Below, in pieces: positions 6,808 to 15,562 of a stretch of 64,000 nt of DNA. The translations under genes were made by a program, and so were the position numbers. The notes under the pieces are model-generated. The model ran no database searches, was not told the origin of the DNA, and saw only the letters and a program-made list of their open reading frames with translations. Position 1 is the first letter of the stretch; each line of letters starts with the position of its first letter. Origin of the DNA: Janibacter sp. CX7 (GTDB lineage Bacteria > Actinomycetota > Actinomycetes > Actinomycetales > Dermatophilaceae). The DNA lies in the NCBI RefSeq assembly GCF_024362365.1, contig NZ_CP101464.1, positions 2,046,001 to 2,110,000 on the forward strand. Reading direction: 5' to 3'.

Positions 6808-9045
6808 ATGGGGACACCACGACACCTGACTGCGGCGATGGCCGCCCTGCTCACGCTCGGACTCGTCGGCTGCACCGACGACTCCCCCGACAAGGACGGG
6901 ACCGGCACCTCCACCAAGGACGGCTCGCGGACCACGGTCGAGATGACCGAGGTCAAGGGGACCGAGGCCCTCCGGCCCGAGACCACGGTCGTCGGTGGCT
7001 GGACCACCGTCGTCTCCGGCAAGCGGTCGGCCGTCATCGCCGAGCTGACGGGCTCCGACGGCAAACCCACGCAGGTGTATGCCGTGGACCCGCAGACCCG
7101 CAGCCGGACAGCCCTCGACGTCACCGCCCCCATCGACTGGGAGCAGGCAGCCAACGACAAGGCTGCGGTCGTCGCGGGTGACGTGTCCACAGACCACAAG
7201 CGCACGCCCTTCGTGCGCGTCTCGTCCGACCTGAAGACGTGGCGGGACGTGCCGATCAGCTACCCGGACGCGGGCTGGTCGTTCTCCGAGGTCGGGCTCG
7301 ACGGTGACGATCCCCTCGTCATCGCGGAGAAGCCCGACGGCAGCGAGGTCCTCATGCGGCGGGACGGCAACGACTGGTCCGTCCACGACATCCCAGCCGC
7401 GAAGCGACAGGAGATCTCACCCATCGGTCTCGTCGAGCACCGGGCGGAGCTCGTGCTCCTGGCCTCTGAAGGAAAGCGCGGCGGCGAGTCGGTCACCCGA
7501 GTGCTCACCTCCGCGGACGGGGGGAAGACCTGGGATCGTGGTCCACAGCTGCCGGGACCGAAGGGGAGCTACGGCATCGCTGGAGTGGTGAGCACGGGCA
7601 CGCACCTCGTCGCGACGGGGTGGGCGGACAGGAAGGCCCCGATCGGCACGAGTGGCATGGTCTGGAGCTCTGGGGACGGCAGGTCGTGGAGTCGACAGCG
7701 CACCACCCCGATCTCCTGGGCCGACAACGTCCCGGTCACCGAGGACTTCCACCTCTCGGCGCCCTCACTGGTGGGTGGCCGAGCAGTCTTCGACCAGACG
7801 TGCGACAGCTGCACGTGGACCACCCGCCACGAGATGTCGGGAGCTGGCAAGCCCGAGGTCACCGACAACCAGAAGCAGATCGAGGCAGCCGGGCCGGACA
7901 CCGCACAGCTGCCGGGTCGCAGCGCAGGGATCCGTCAGGAGCACGGAACTCTGCGGATCTTCGACGGTGGCCGAGTCCGCGATCTCATCCGGGGTGAGAT
8001 CCCCGGCGAGGTCCAGCCCGTCGAAAAGGTCGGCGACACGGTGCTCGTGCCCGTCGGCCGCTTCACCTTCACGGCCGAAGACGGCGACAACCAGTGGCAC
8101 ACAATGACCAAGACCACCCCCTTCGTCATCGACGGACGGCTGAAGAAGCAGGAATGGCGCCCGAAGGCCTTGGGGCAGTGGTCCGATCTGGCGACGGCCT
8201 CTGACCCCCGCGGCCGGACCACTGTCGCGGCCGGGACACGCTACGACAAGGACTTCTCGGCGGCCACGATGGCCGAGACCAACGGCAGCTGGACGTCGGG
8301 CAGCGGGCTGGGCCGCTTCTGGTACGAGTCGGCCCTCGGTGTCGAGTGGGCTGGCGACGCCTTCCGCCTGCGGCTCGAAATCGAGGAGGAAGAGACGAAC
8401 ACGCGCCACCGGCAGGCGCGGCTCTACTCGTCGACCGACGGAGCCTCCTGGACGCCCGACCGAGGCGACTGGACGCGTCACCCGGATTCTGCCTCTGCCA
8501 TCGAGTCGGTCTGCGAGCTCCCGGACGGCACCCCCTTCGCCGTGGGGTCCAGCCAGAGCGACCCCAATGCCGAGAGCGACGCCACGACGTGGACTCACCG
8601 GGACGGTCGGTGGAACATCGACGTACCCCGACTCGGAGGTGAGGGCGCCTCCATCTACTCGTGCGCCACGACCGGCGACGTCACCGTCGTCAGCGGATCT
8701 GTCGATGGCGACGGCACCGAGTGGACCACCAAGGACGGCAAGACCTTCACCGCCGGCGACCACCTGCCCCGCGGGAGGTATCGCGGCGTCCCCGTCGAGG
8801 CCGACGGCGGGCTCGTCGCCCCCGGGTGGCTGGACACCGCCGAGCACACCGGACCCGTGGTGTGGTTCACCCGCGATGGCAAGGCATGGCAGTGGGCCGC
8901 CCTCGACATGGCCGACGCGTCCTCGTCCGTTCAGGTCAGGGCGGCGGGCGAGGACGTCTACGCGGTCGTCTCGCAGGCCAGCGGCGACCGGATCTGGACG
9001 ATCGACGAGATCGCCACGACGAAGGTCACCGGCGACGAGGGCTGA
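6808..9045 (+). CDS. Secreted lipoprotein with Asp-box (BNR) repeats
   Basis: This 745-residue exported protein begins with a lipoprotein signal (hydrophobic run, then LGLVGC as lipobox with the cysteine near residue 22) and a Ser/Thr/Asp-rich linker. The rest carries repeated S-x-DGxxW Asp-box motifs: SADGGKTW, SSGDGRSW, SSTDGASW, TTKDGKTF and FTRDGKAW. These are typical of sialidase-like or photosynthesis-stability-factor-like beta-propellers. No sialidase FRIP motif or catalytic arginine triad is apparent, so this is more likely a binding or structural propeller than an enzyme. Upstream in-frame ATGs are rejected because the -10 lies between them and 6808. Confidence 0.8.
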   Translation: MGTPRHLTAAMAALLTLGLVGCTDDSPDKDGTGTSTKDGSRTTVEMTEVKGTEALRPETTVVGGWTTVVSGKRSAVIAELTGSDGKPTQVYAVDPQTRSRTALDVTAPIDWEQAANDKAAVVAGDVSTDHKRTPFVRVSSDLKTWRDVPISYPDAGWSFSEVGLDGDDPLVIAEKPDGSEVLMRRDGNDWSVHDIPAAKRQEISPIGLVEHRAELVLLASEGKRGGESVTRVLTSADGGKTWDRGPQLPGPKGSYGIAGVVSTGTHLVATGWADRKAPIGTSGMVWSSGDGRSWSRQRTTPISWADNVPVTEDFHLSAPSLVGGRAVFDQTCDSCTWTTRHEMSGAGKPEVTDNQKQIEAAGPDTAQLPGRSAGIRQEHGTLRIFDGGRVRDLIRGEIPGEVQPVEKVGDTVLVPVGRFTFTAEDGDNQWHTMTKTTPFVIDGRLKKQEWRPKALGQWSDLATASDPRGRTTVAAGTRYDKDFSAATMAETNGSWTSGSGLGRFWYESALGVEWAGDAFRLRLEIEEEETNTRHRQARLYSSTDGASWTPDRGDWTRHPDSASAIESVCELPDGTPFAVGSSQSDPNAESDATTWTHRDGRWNIDVPRLGGEGASIYSCATTGDVTVVSGSVDGDGTEWTTKDGKTFTAGDHLPRGRYRGVPVEADGGLVAPGWLDTAEHTGPVVWFTRDGKAWQWAALDMADASSSVQVRAAGEDVYAVVSQASGDRIWTIDEIATTKVTGDEG

Positions 9046-9071
9046 GGGGTCGCGGGACCGGGTGATCATTG

Positions 9072-9085
9072 TTACCGTCGGGTAA
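9072..9085. promoter_or_regulatory. Palindrome over the SDR start, with -10 element
   Basis: TTACC-GTCG-GGTAA is a perfect inverted repeat whose last base is the A of the ATG. Within it TACCGT (9073-9078) is placed 6 nt before the start, the leaderless -10 position. A repressor on this repeat would cover both promoter and start codon. Operator function is inferred. Confidence 0.5.
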
Positions 9086-9969
9086 TGAGCCTCTCACCCC
9101 GCCCGAAGTACACCCCGGCCCTGCGTGGCCGTCGCGTCCTCATCACGGGTGCGGCGCGCGGCATCGGTGCCGGTCTCGCCGACCTGCTCACCGCCCACGG
9201 CGCCCGCGTGGCGCTGGCCGGGCTGGAGCCCGACCTGCTCGCCGAGGTGGCGCAGCGCAACCACGCCCCGTGGCGTGAGTGCGACGTCTCCGACCCCGAC
9301 CAGGTCGACCGTGCCGTCGAGGAGCTCGTCACCGAGCTCGGTGGCCTCGACGTCGTCGTCGCCAATGCCGGCATCGCCAAGCAGCTGCCGATCATCGGCG
9401 GTCAGCCCGACGTCATGGAGGCCCACCTGCGGGTCAACACGCTCGGCGTCTTCTACACCCTGCGCGCCGCCGGCCCGCACATCACCCACCCGAGCGGCTA
9501 CGCCTTGGCCACGGCCTCGCTCGCCGCCGCCGTGCACCTCCCGCTGCTCGGGGCCTACAGCGCGAGCAAGGCGGCCGTCGAGGCGATCGGCAACACCTTC
9601 CGCCAGGAGGTCAAGCCCAGCGGGGCCAAGGTCGGCGTCGCGTACTACTCCGAGCTCGCGACCGACATGACCAGCCGGGGCTTCGACACCGTCGCGGGCA
9701 AGAAGCTCACCGGCGGTGGCACGGTCAGCGGCGTCGCGCCGGTCGAGGCCGGCCTGCGCGCCCTCGAGCGCGGCATCGCCAAGCGGTCGCGACGCATCGC
9801 CGCGCCGGGCTGGGTGCCGCCGGTGGTCCCCCTTCGTCACGTGGCCCAGCGGGTCATCGAGCTCAAGCCGATGCCCGACCTCGAGGAGTCGCTCGAGATC
9901 GCCCGCAGCGAGCAGGTCGCCTACACGACCGAGCAGCCGACCGGCACCACCCGGACGCTGGGCTCGTGA
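9085..9969 (+). CDS. Short-chain dehydrogenase/reductase (SDR)
   Basis: This 294-residue NAD(P)-dependent oxidoreductase has the Rossmann glycine motif TGAARGIG near residue 28, the VVANAG strand, an active-site Ser in ALATASLAAAV, and catalytic YSASK (tyrosine and lysine) near 160. The substrate is unknown. The C-terminal extension with PVVPLRHVAQRVIELKPMPDLEE resembles SDRs associated with lipid or steroid-type substrates. It is translationally coupled to the downstream CMD-family gene. Confidence 0.88.
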   Translation: MSLSPRPKYTPALRGRRVLITGAARGIGAGLADLLTAHGARVALAGLEPDLLAEVAQRNHAPWRECDVSDPDQVDRAVEELVTELGGLDVVVANAGIAKQLPIIGGQPDVMEAHLRVNTLGVFYTLRAAGPHITHPSGYALATASLAAAVHLPLLGAYSASKAAVEAIGNTFRQEVKPSGAKVGVAYYSELATDMTSRGFDTVAGKKLTGGGTVSGVAPVEAGLRALERGIAKRSRRIAAPGWVPPVVPLRHVAQRVIELKPMPDLEESLEIARSEQVAYTTEQPTGTTRTLGS

Positions 9970-10502
9970 CCGCGCGGATCGGTCCCGGCAACCTGCGCGA
10001 GCTCGGACCGCTGCGGTGGGGCTTCGCCCGGGCCGCCGGGCGGGTCACCGGCACCGAGCCGCCGGCGATCTTCACCACGCTCGGACGGACCAAAGGTCTC
10101 TTCACCGGCTGGCTGCACTTCGCCGGGCGCCTCATGCCCTTCGGCTCCCTGGAGCGAAGGGAGTCGGAGCTGGTGATCCTCACCGTCGCCACCGCACGGG
10201 GCTGCGACTACGAGCGCGAGCACCACCGGTTGCTGGGTCAGCGGGCCGGACTGACGTCGGACGAGATCGAGGGGATCCTCGCCGACACGGTCGTCGACTC
10301 GCTCTCCCCGCGCGAGCGGGTGCTGCGCGAGAGCGCCCAGACGCTCGTGGTGACGAAGGACCTCGACGATGCGCAGTGGGACCGCCTCAGGTCCGTCGCC
10401 AGCGAGCGCGAGTCGATCGAGCTGCTCCTGCTCGTCGGCCACTACGACATGCTCGCGACGACGCTGATGACCCTGCGGCTCGAGCCGGACAGGCACCGCT
10501 GA
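9966..10502 (+). CDS. Carboxymuconolactone decarboxylase (CMD/AhpD-like) family protein
   Basis: This 178-residue protein contains ESELVILTVATARGCDYEREHH, the family's helix around the active-site position. The usual CxxC of AhpD is reduced to one cysteine followed by DYE, so a peroxidase-relay function is doubtful. The GTG at 9966 overlaps the SDR stop (GTGA), and the N-terminus agrees with small CMD enzymes. The same frame is open for hundreds of bases further upstream, but only as a shadow of the SDR gene. Its probable role is in the same pathway as the SDR. Confidence 0.8.
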   Translation: MTARIGPGNLRELGPLRWGFARAAGRVTGTEPPAIFTTLGRTKGLFTGWLHFAGRLMPFGSLERRESELVILTVATARGCDYEREHHRLLGQRAGLTSDEIEGILADTVVDSLSPRERVLRESAQTLVVTKDLDDAQWDRLRSVASERESIELLLLVGHYDMLATTLMTLRLEPDRHR

Positions 10503-10505
10503 GGG

Positions 10506-10514
10506 TTGTCCACA
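10506..10514 (+). promoter_or_regulatory. Perfect DnaA box
   Basis: TTGTCCACA, immediately after the stop of the CMD gene and about 50 nt upstream of the coiled-coil gene. Isolated, as at 6758 and 41039. Confidence 0.4.
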
Positions 10515-10553
10515 GATGTGCGACAGGCCCTCGGCGTGTCGGTCCGGGACGCG

Positions 10554-10559
10554 TATCGT
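10554..10559 (+). promoter_or_regulatory. -10 element for the coiled-coil gene
   Basis: TATCGT lies 6 nt before the ATG at 10566 and is identical to the thyA hexamer and spacing. It selects this ATG over an in-frame alternative 20 codons upstream. Confidence 0.5.
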
Positions 10560-10565
10560 CGAGGG

Positions 10566-10919
10566 ATGACGGCGATGGACCTCGAGCGCAAGGTGCGGCA
10601 GCACGACAACGACATCTCGGCGCTCTACACGATGATCGCCGACATCCAGAACACGCAGCGTCGTCACTCCAACCGCTTCGACGAGCTGACCGAGGATGTC
10701 GGTGCCCTCGCCGACCGAATGGGCTCGCTGGAGAGCAGGTTCGGCTCCCTGGAGACGAAGGTCGGCTCCCTGGAGACGAAGGTCGGCTCCCTGGAGACGA
10801 AGGTGGGCTCGCTCGAGACCAAGGTGGGCTCCTTGGACACGAAGGTCGGCTCCCTCGAGACGAAGGTGGGCTCGGTCGAGACGAAGATCGACCGAGTGAT
10901 CGACCTCCTGCAGCGCTGA
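10566..10919 (+). CDS. Heptad-repeat coiled-coil protein
   Basis: This 117-residue protein of unknown function is predicted to be helical over its entire length. Residues 1-50 are a charged amphipathic helix. Residues about 53-108 are eight tandem heptads with consensus GSLETKV, closing with ETKIDRVIDLLQR. Leucine/valine positions a and d are kept in every repeat, so a parallel coiled-coil oligomer is expected. There is no signal peptide, membrane segment or catalytic motif. It sits 33 nt upstream of lhr on the same strand, but lhr has its own promoter-like element. Confidence 0.75.
   Translation: MTAMDLERKVRQHDNDISALYTMIADIQNTQRRHSNRFDELTEDVGALADRMGSLESRFGSLETKVGSLETKVGSLETKVGSLETKVGSLDTKVGSLETKVGSVETKIDRVIDLLQR
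10722..10889 (+). repeat. 21-bp in-frame tandem repeat, eight copies
   Basis: Eight consecutive 21-nt units (type GGCTCCCTGGAGACGAAGGT plus one base) encode the GSLETKV heptads. Units 2-4 are nearly identical, while the outer units differ at synonymous and a few replacement sites, which suggests recent slippage expansion at the centre of an older array. Confidence 0.95.
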
Positions 10920-10920
10920 C

Positions 10921-10943
10921 CTGTCGGTGGTCGGTGGCAGGCT
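10921..10943 (+). promoter_or_regulatory. RecA-NDp-like promoter of lhr
   Basis: CTGTCGGTG, an 8-nt spacer, then CAGGCT. Spacing and block are identical to the recA element at 1945-1966, with two changes (first T to C; -10 T to C). The -10 ends 9 nt before the ATG, giving a leaderless or near-leaderless mRNA, and no ribosome-binding site is visible. This suggests lhr belongs to the PafBC damage regulon. Confidence 0.5.
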
Positions 10944-10952
10944 GATCCCGAC

Positions 10953-13900
10953 ATGGCCGACATCCTCGAGAGCTTCTCCCCCGCGACCGCGACGTGGTTC
11001 CGCGACAGCTTCGCGGCGCCCACCGACGCCCAGGCGGGCGCGTGGCGGGCGATCAGCGCCGGTAGCCATGCGCTCGTCGTCGCGCCGACGGGCTCGGGCA
11101 AGACGCTCTCCGCCTTCCTCTGGGCGCTCGACCGGCTCGCGTCGAGCCCTCCCCCGGAGGACCCGCAGGCCCGCTGTCGTGTCCTCTACATCTCGCCGCT
11201 CAAGGCGCTGGCCGTCGACGTCGAGCGCAACCTGCGCGCTCCCCTCGTCGGCATCGGGCACGCGGCCGACCGGCTCGGGCTCCCCGCCCCCCAGGTGTCA
11301 GTCTCGGTCCGCTCCGGAGACACCCCCGCGAGCGAGCGGCGCGCCTTTGCCAAGGCGCCGACCGACGTCCTCATCACGACCCCCGAGTCGCTCTTCCTCA
11401 TGCTCACCTCCGGGGTGCGCGATGCCCTGCGCGGGGTCGACACGATCATCATCGACGAGATCCACGCCCTGGCCGGGACCAAGCGGGGCGCCCACCTCGC
11501 CCTCTCGCTCGAGCGCCTCGACGCCCTGCTCGAGCAACCCGCCCAGCGCGTCGGCCTCTCGGCGACGGTGCGTCCGGTCGACGAGGTCGCACGATTCCTC
11601 GCCGGTGGCCGACCGGTCGAGATCGTCCAGCCCGAGTCGACGAAGCAGTGGCAGCTCGACGTCGTCGTCCCGGTCGCCGACCTCACCGAGCTCGGCGAGC
11701 CGACGGGCGACCTCTCCGGCGCCGCGGCGGGCGAGGAGCGACGGGCGTCGATCTGGCCGCACGTCGAGGAGCGGGTCGTCGACCTCGTCGAGCAGCACCG
11801 CTCGACCCTCGTCTTCGTCAACAGCCGCCGCCTCGGCGAGCGGCTCACGGGCCGGCTCAACGAGATCCACGCCGAGCGGGTCGCGCCCCCGGACGCACCG
11901 GAGCCGACCGCACCGGCTCGTGCGCCCGCCGAGGTCATGGCCCAGTCGGGCGCCTCGGCCGGCGCACCTCCCGTGCTCGCCCGGGCCCATCACGGCTCGG
12001 TGAGCAAGGAGCAGCGCGGCCTCATCGAGGAGGACCTCAAGGCCGGCCGGCTCCCCTGCGTCGTCGCGACGAGCAGCCTCGAGCTCGGCATCGACATGGG
12101 GGCCATCGACCTCGTCGTCCAGATCGAGTCGCCGCCCTCGGTGGCCTCCGGCCTCCAGCGCGTCGGCCGCGCCGGCCACCAGGTCGGGGCCGTGAGCCAC
12201 GGTGTCGTCCTGCCGAAGTTCCGCGGCGACCTCGTCCAGTCCGCCGTCGTCGTCGAGCGGATGCGCGCCGGTGACATCGAAGCCCTCCACGTCCCCGCCA
12301 ACCCGCTCGACGTCCTCGCCCAGCAGGTCGTCGCGATGTGCGCGCTCGACGACTGGCAGGTGACGGAGGTGGAGTCACTCGTGCGGCGAGCGGCCCCCTT
12401 CGCCTCCCTGCCGACCACCCTCCTGCACGCGACGCTCGACATGCTCGCCGGGCGCTACCCCTCCGAGGACTTCGCCGAGCTGCGGCCACGGATCACGTGG
12501 GACCGCGTCGCGGGCACCATCGTCGGGCGACGCGGCGCGCAGCGGCTCGCGGTGACGAGCGGCGGCACGATCCCCGACCGCGGGCTCTACGGCGTCTTCC
12601 TCGCGGCCGGCGACGGGCCGGGCCGCCGGGTCGGCGAGCTCGACGAGGAGATGGTCTACGAGTCGCGCGTGGGCGACGTCTTCACGCTCGGCACGAGCAG
12701 CTGGCGGATCGAGGACATCACCCACGACCAGGTCCTCGTGACGCCCGCGCCCGGGCAGCCCGGCCGGCTGCCCTTCTGGCACGGCGATCAGCTCGGCCGT
12801 CCGGCAGAGCTCGGCGCGGCCGTCGGCGCCTTCGTCCGCGAGGTCGGTGGTCTCGATGCGAAGGGGGCCCGCGCTCGCCTCGCGCAGGCCGGCCTCGACG
12901 AGTGGGCCCAGGACAACCTGCTCGGCTACCTCGACGAGCAGCGCACCGCCACCGGCCACCTGCCCGACGACCGCACGATCGTCGTCGAGCGATTCCGCGA
13001 CGAGATCGGCGACTGGCGGGTCGCGCTGCACTCCCCCTTCGGCGCGCAGGTCCACGCCCCGTGGGCGCTGGCGATCGCGGGTCGGATGCGCGAGCGCTTC
13101 GGCGTGGACGTGCAAGCGATGCACGGCGACGACGGGATCGTGCTGCGCCTGCCCGACGTGGAGTTCGACGACCCGTCCGCGGTGGGAGGACTGCTCCTCG
13201 ACCTCATCACCTTCGACCCTGCGGACGTCGAGCGGGCGGTCACCGACGAGATCGGCGGCTCGGCGCTCTTCGCAGCCCGCTTCCGCGAGTGCGCCGCGCG
13301 CGCCTTGCTGCTCCCCCGGCGGCGCCCCGATCGCCGCCAGCCGCTGTGGCAGCAGCGGCAGCGGGCGGCAGCCCTGCTCGAGGTCGCGAGCGGGCACGCC
13401 GACTTCCCGATCGTCCTCGAGGCGGTGCGCGAGTGCCTCCAGGACGTCTTCGACGTGCCGGCCCTCACCGACCTCATGACCCACGTCGCGGGACGCCGCG
13501 TGCGGCTCGTCGACGTCGAGAGCCCGCGCCCCTCCCCCTTCGCCGCGTCGTTGATGTTCGGCTACGTCGCGCAGTTCCTCTACGAGGGCGACTCCCCGCT
13601 CGCCGAGCGCCGGGCCGCCGCGCTGACGCTCGACCCCAGCCTGCTCGCCGACCTGCTCGGCCGCGGCGAGCAGCTTGCCCTGGCCGACCTGCTCGACCCG
13701 GCCGCCGTCGAGCGCACGGCCGCGGAGCTGCAGTGCCTCACCCCCGAGCGGGCCGCACGGGACGGCGAGGACCTGCTCGACCTGCTGCGCGTCCTCGGGC
13801 CGCTGTCGGCCGAGGACCTGCGGGCCCGCAGCCGCCTCGACTCCGACGCCGTCCGCAGCGCCCTGGCCGATCTCGAGAGCAGCCGCCAGGTCATCCCGGT

Positions 13901-15560
13901 GCGCATGGCGGGCGGAGACTGCTGGGCGAGCACCGAGGACGCTGCCCGCCTGCGCGATGCCCTCGGGGTCAGCCTGCCGCCCGGGCTCGCCGAGGCGGCC
14001 CTGCAGCCGACGGACGACCCGCTCGGCGACCTCGTCACGCGTTACGCCCGCACCCATGTCCCCTTCGCCGCCACCGACCTCGCCGCGCACTACGGCATCG
14101 GTCGCGCCGTGGCGACCGATGCCCTGCGCCGCCTCGTGCAGACCGGCCGGCTCGTCGAGGGCGACCTGCTGCCGGTCGAGTGCGGTGGACGAGGTGGCGA
14201 GTTCTGCGACGCCGAGGTGCTGCGCACCCTGCGCCGCCGCTCGCTCGCCGCGCTACGGCACGAGGTGGAGCCCGTCGAGCCGCGGCAGTACGCACGATTC
14301 CTGCCCGGGTGGCAGGGCGTGGGGCGCCGGATGCGCGGGCGCGACGGTGTGCTGCGGGCCGTGGAGCAGCTGAGCGGCGTCCCGGTCCCCGCGAGCGCCC
14401 TCGAGTCCCTCGTCCTGCCCGCGCGCGTCGACGACGCGATCGCGCCGATCCTCGACGACCTCATGGCGACGGGCGAGGTCCTGTGGGCCGCCCACGGCAG
14501 CCTGCCCGGGGACGACGCGTGGGTCAGCCTGCACCTCGCCGACGGCGCCGCGACGACCCTGCCGGTGCCCGACGCAGCCGGGCTGGGTGAGATCGAGACC
14601 CGGGTGCGCCAAGCGCTCGCGGGTGGCGGCGCCTACTTCTTCCGCGACCTCGCCGACGCACTCGCCCGCGAGCGGACCGAGGGCGAGGAGCGGATCGACG
14701 ACGAGGAGCTCGCCGACGTGCTCTGGTCGCTCGCGCACCGCGGGCTGGTCACCGGCGACACCCTCGCCCCGGTGCGGGGGCTGCTCGCCGGTGGGCGCAC
14801 GGCCCACAAGCCGCAGCACCGCCCGGCACCGCGCAGCCGCTACGGCGGCCGGCCACGTCTGGGTCGCCCCACCGCCCCCCAGCGCAGTGGCCCGCCCCGC
14901 GCCGCCGGCCGCTGGTCCGCACTGCCCGCGGCCGAGACCGACCCGACGCTGCGCATCCACGCCGCCGCCGAGGGCTTGCTCGACCGCCACGGTGTCGTCA
15001 CCCGCGGCGCCGTCGTCGCCGAGGAGGTCGAGGGCGGCTTCGCGGCGATCCACCGGGTGCTCGGCGTGGCCGAGGAGGCCGGCCAGGTGCGCCGCGGCTA
15101 CTTCATCGAGGGCCTGGGGGCCTCCCAGTTCGCCGTGCCGGGCGCCGTCGACGAGGTCCGCTCCGCGACGTCACCCGACGGTGCGGTCGTGCTCGCCGCG
15201 ACCGATCCGGCCAACCCGTGGGGTGCCGCCCTGCGCTGGCCGGAGCGGGCAGCGGGTGGGCACCAGCCCGGGCGCAAGGCCGGGGCGCTCGTCGTCGCCG
15301 TCGACGGGCAGCTGGTCCTCTACGTCGAGCGGGGCGGACGCACCCTGCTCTCCTGGGAGAGCGACGAGGAGGTCCTCGCCGAGGCCGCCCGCGGCCTGGC
15401 CGACGCCGTGCGCCGTGGCGCGCTGGGCCGACTCACGGTGCAGCGCGCCGACGGGGCCGCCGTGCTCGGGTCCGAGGAGCCGCTGGCCCTCGCGCTCACG
15501 GGTGCGGGCTTCACCATGACTCCCCGAGGGCTGCGACTGCGGCCCGGCGGGCGGCGCTGA
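10953..15560 (+). CDS. lhr: Lhr, large ATP-dependent 3'-5' DNA helicase
   Basis: This 1535-residue superfamily-2 helicase has motif I APTGSGKT near residue 45, motif II DEIH (IIIDEIHALAG) near 170, motif III SATVRP, and motif VI QRVGRAGHQ. It carries the Lhr-core winged helix and a very long C-terminal 'DEAD/H associated' region. The length matches full Lhr (about 1500 aa) as in mycobacteria and E. coli. It unwinds RNA:DNA hybrids and translocates on ssDNA, with a role in repair of crosslinks and alkylation. The adjacent Nei2 glycosylase begins 2 nt after its stop. Confidence 0.95.
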   Translation: MADILESFSPATATWFRDSFAAPTDAQAGAWRAISAGSHALVVAPTGSGKTLSAFLWALDRLASSPPPEDPQARCRVLYISPLKALAVDVERNLRAPLVGIGHAADRLGLPAPQVSVSVRSGDTPASERRAFAKAPTDVLITTPESLFLMLTSGVRDALRGVDTIIIDEIHALAGTKRGAHLALSLERLDALLEQPAQRVGLSATVRPVDEVARFLAGGRPVEIVQPESTKQWQLDVVVPVADLTELGEPTGDLSGAAAGEERRASIWPHVEERVVDLVEQHRSTLVFVNSRRLGERLTGRLNEIHAERVAPPDAPEPTAPARAPAEVMAQSGASAGAPPVLARAHHGSVSKEQRGLIEEDLKAGRLPCVVATSSLELGIDMGAIDLVVQIESPPSVASGLQRVGRAGHQVGAVSHGVVLPKFRGDLVQSAVVVERMRAGDIEALHVPANPLDVLAQQVVAMCALDDWQVTEVESLVRRAAPFASLPTTLLHATLDMLAGRYPSEDFAELRPRITWDRVAGTIVGRRGAQRLAVTSGGTIPDRGLYGVFLAAGDGPGRRVGELDEEMVYESRVGDVFTLGTSSWRIEDITHDQVLVTPAPGQPGRLPFWHGDQLGRPAELGAAVGAFVREVGGLDAKGARARLAQAGLDEWAQDNLLGYLDEQRTATGHLPDDRTIVVERFRDEIGDWRVALHSPFGAQVHAPWALAIAGRMRERFGVDVQAMHGDDGIVLRLPDVEFDDPSAVGGLLLDLITFDPADVERAVTDEIGGSALFAARFRECAARALLLPRRRPDRRQPLWQQRQRAAALLEVASGHADFPIVLEAVRECLQDVFDVPALTDLMTHVAGRRVRLVDVESPRPSPFAASLMFGYVAQFLYEGDSPLAERRAAALTLDPSLLADLLGRGEQLALADLLDPAAVERTAAELQCLTPERAARDGEDLLDLLRVLGPLSAEDLRARSRLDSDAVRSALADLESSRQVIPVRMAGGDCWASTEDAARLRDALGVSLPPGLAEAALQPTDDPLGDLVTRYARTHVPFAATDLAAHYGIGRAVATDALRRLVQTGRLVEGDLLPVECGGRGGEFCDAEVLRTLRRRSLAALRHEVEPVEPRQYARFLPGWQGVGRRMRGRDGVLRAVEQLSGVPVPASALESLVLPARVDDAIAPILDDLMATGEVLWAAHGSLPGDDAWVSLHLADGAATTLPVPDAAGLGEIETRVRQALAGGGAYFFRDLADALARERTEGEERIDDEELADVLWSLAHRGLVTGDTLAPVRGLLAGGRTAHKPQHRPAPRSRYGGRPRLGRPTAPQRSGPPRAAGRWSALPAAETDPTLRIHAAAEGLLDRHGVVTRGAVVAEEVEGGFAAIHRVLGVAEEAGQVRRGYFIEGLGASQFAVPGAVDEVRSATSPDGAVVLAATDPANPWGAALRWPERAAGGHQPGRKAGALVVAVDGQLVLYVERGGRTLLSWESDEEVLAEAARGLADAVRRGALGRLTVQRADGAAVLGSEEPLALALTGAGFTMTPRGLRLRPGGRR

Positions 15561-15562
15561 CG

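Noticed and set aside
10722..10889. Tandem repeats considered as a CRISPR array or minisatellite outside genes
   Set aside because: Units are contiguous without spacers and stay in frame as heptads of a protein.
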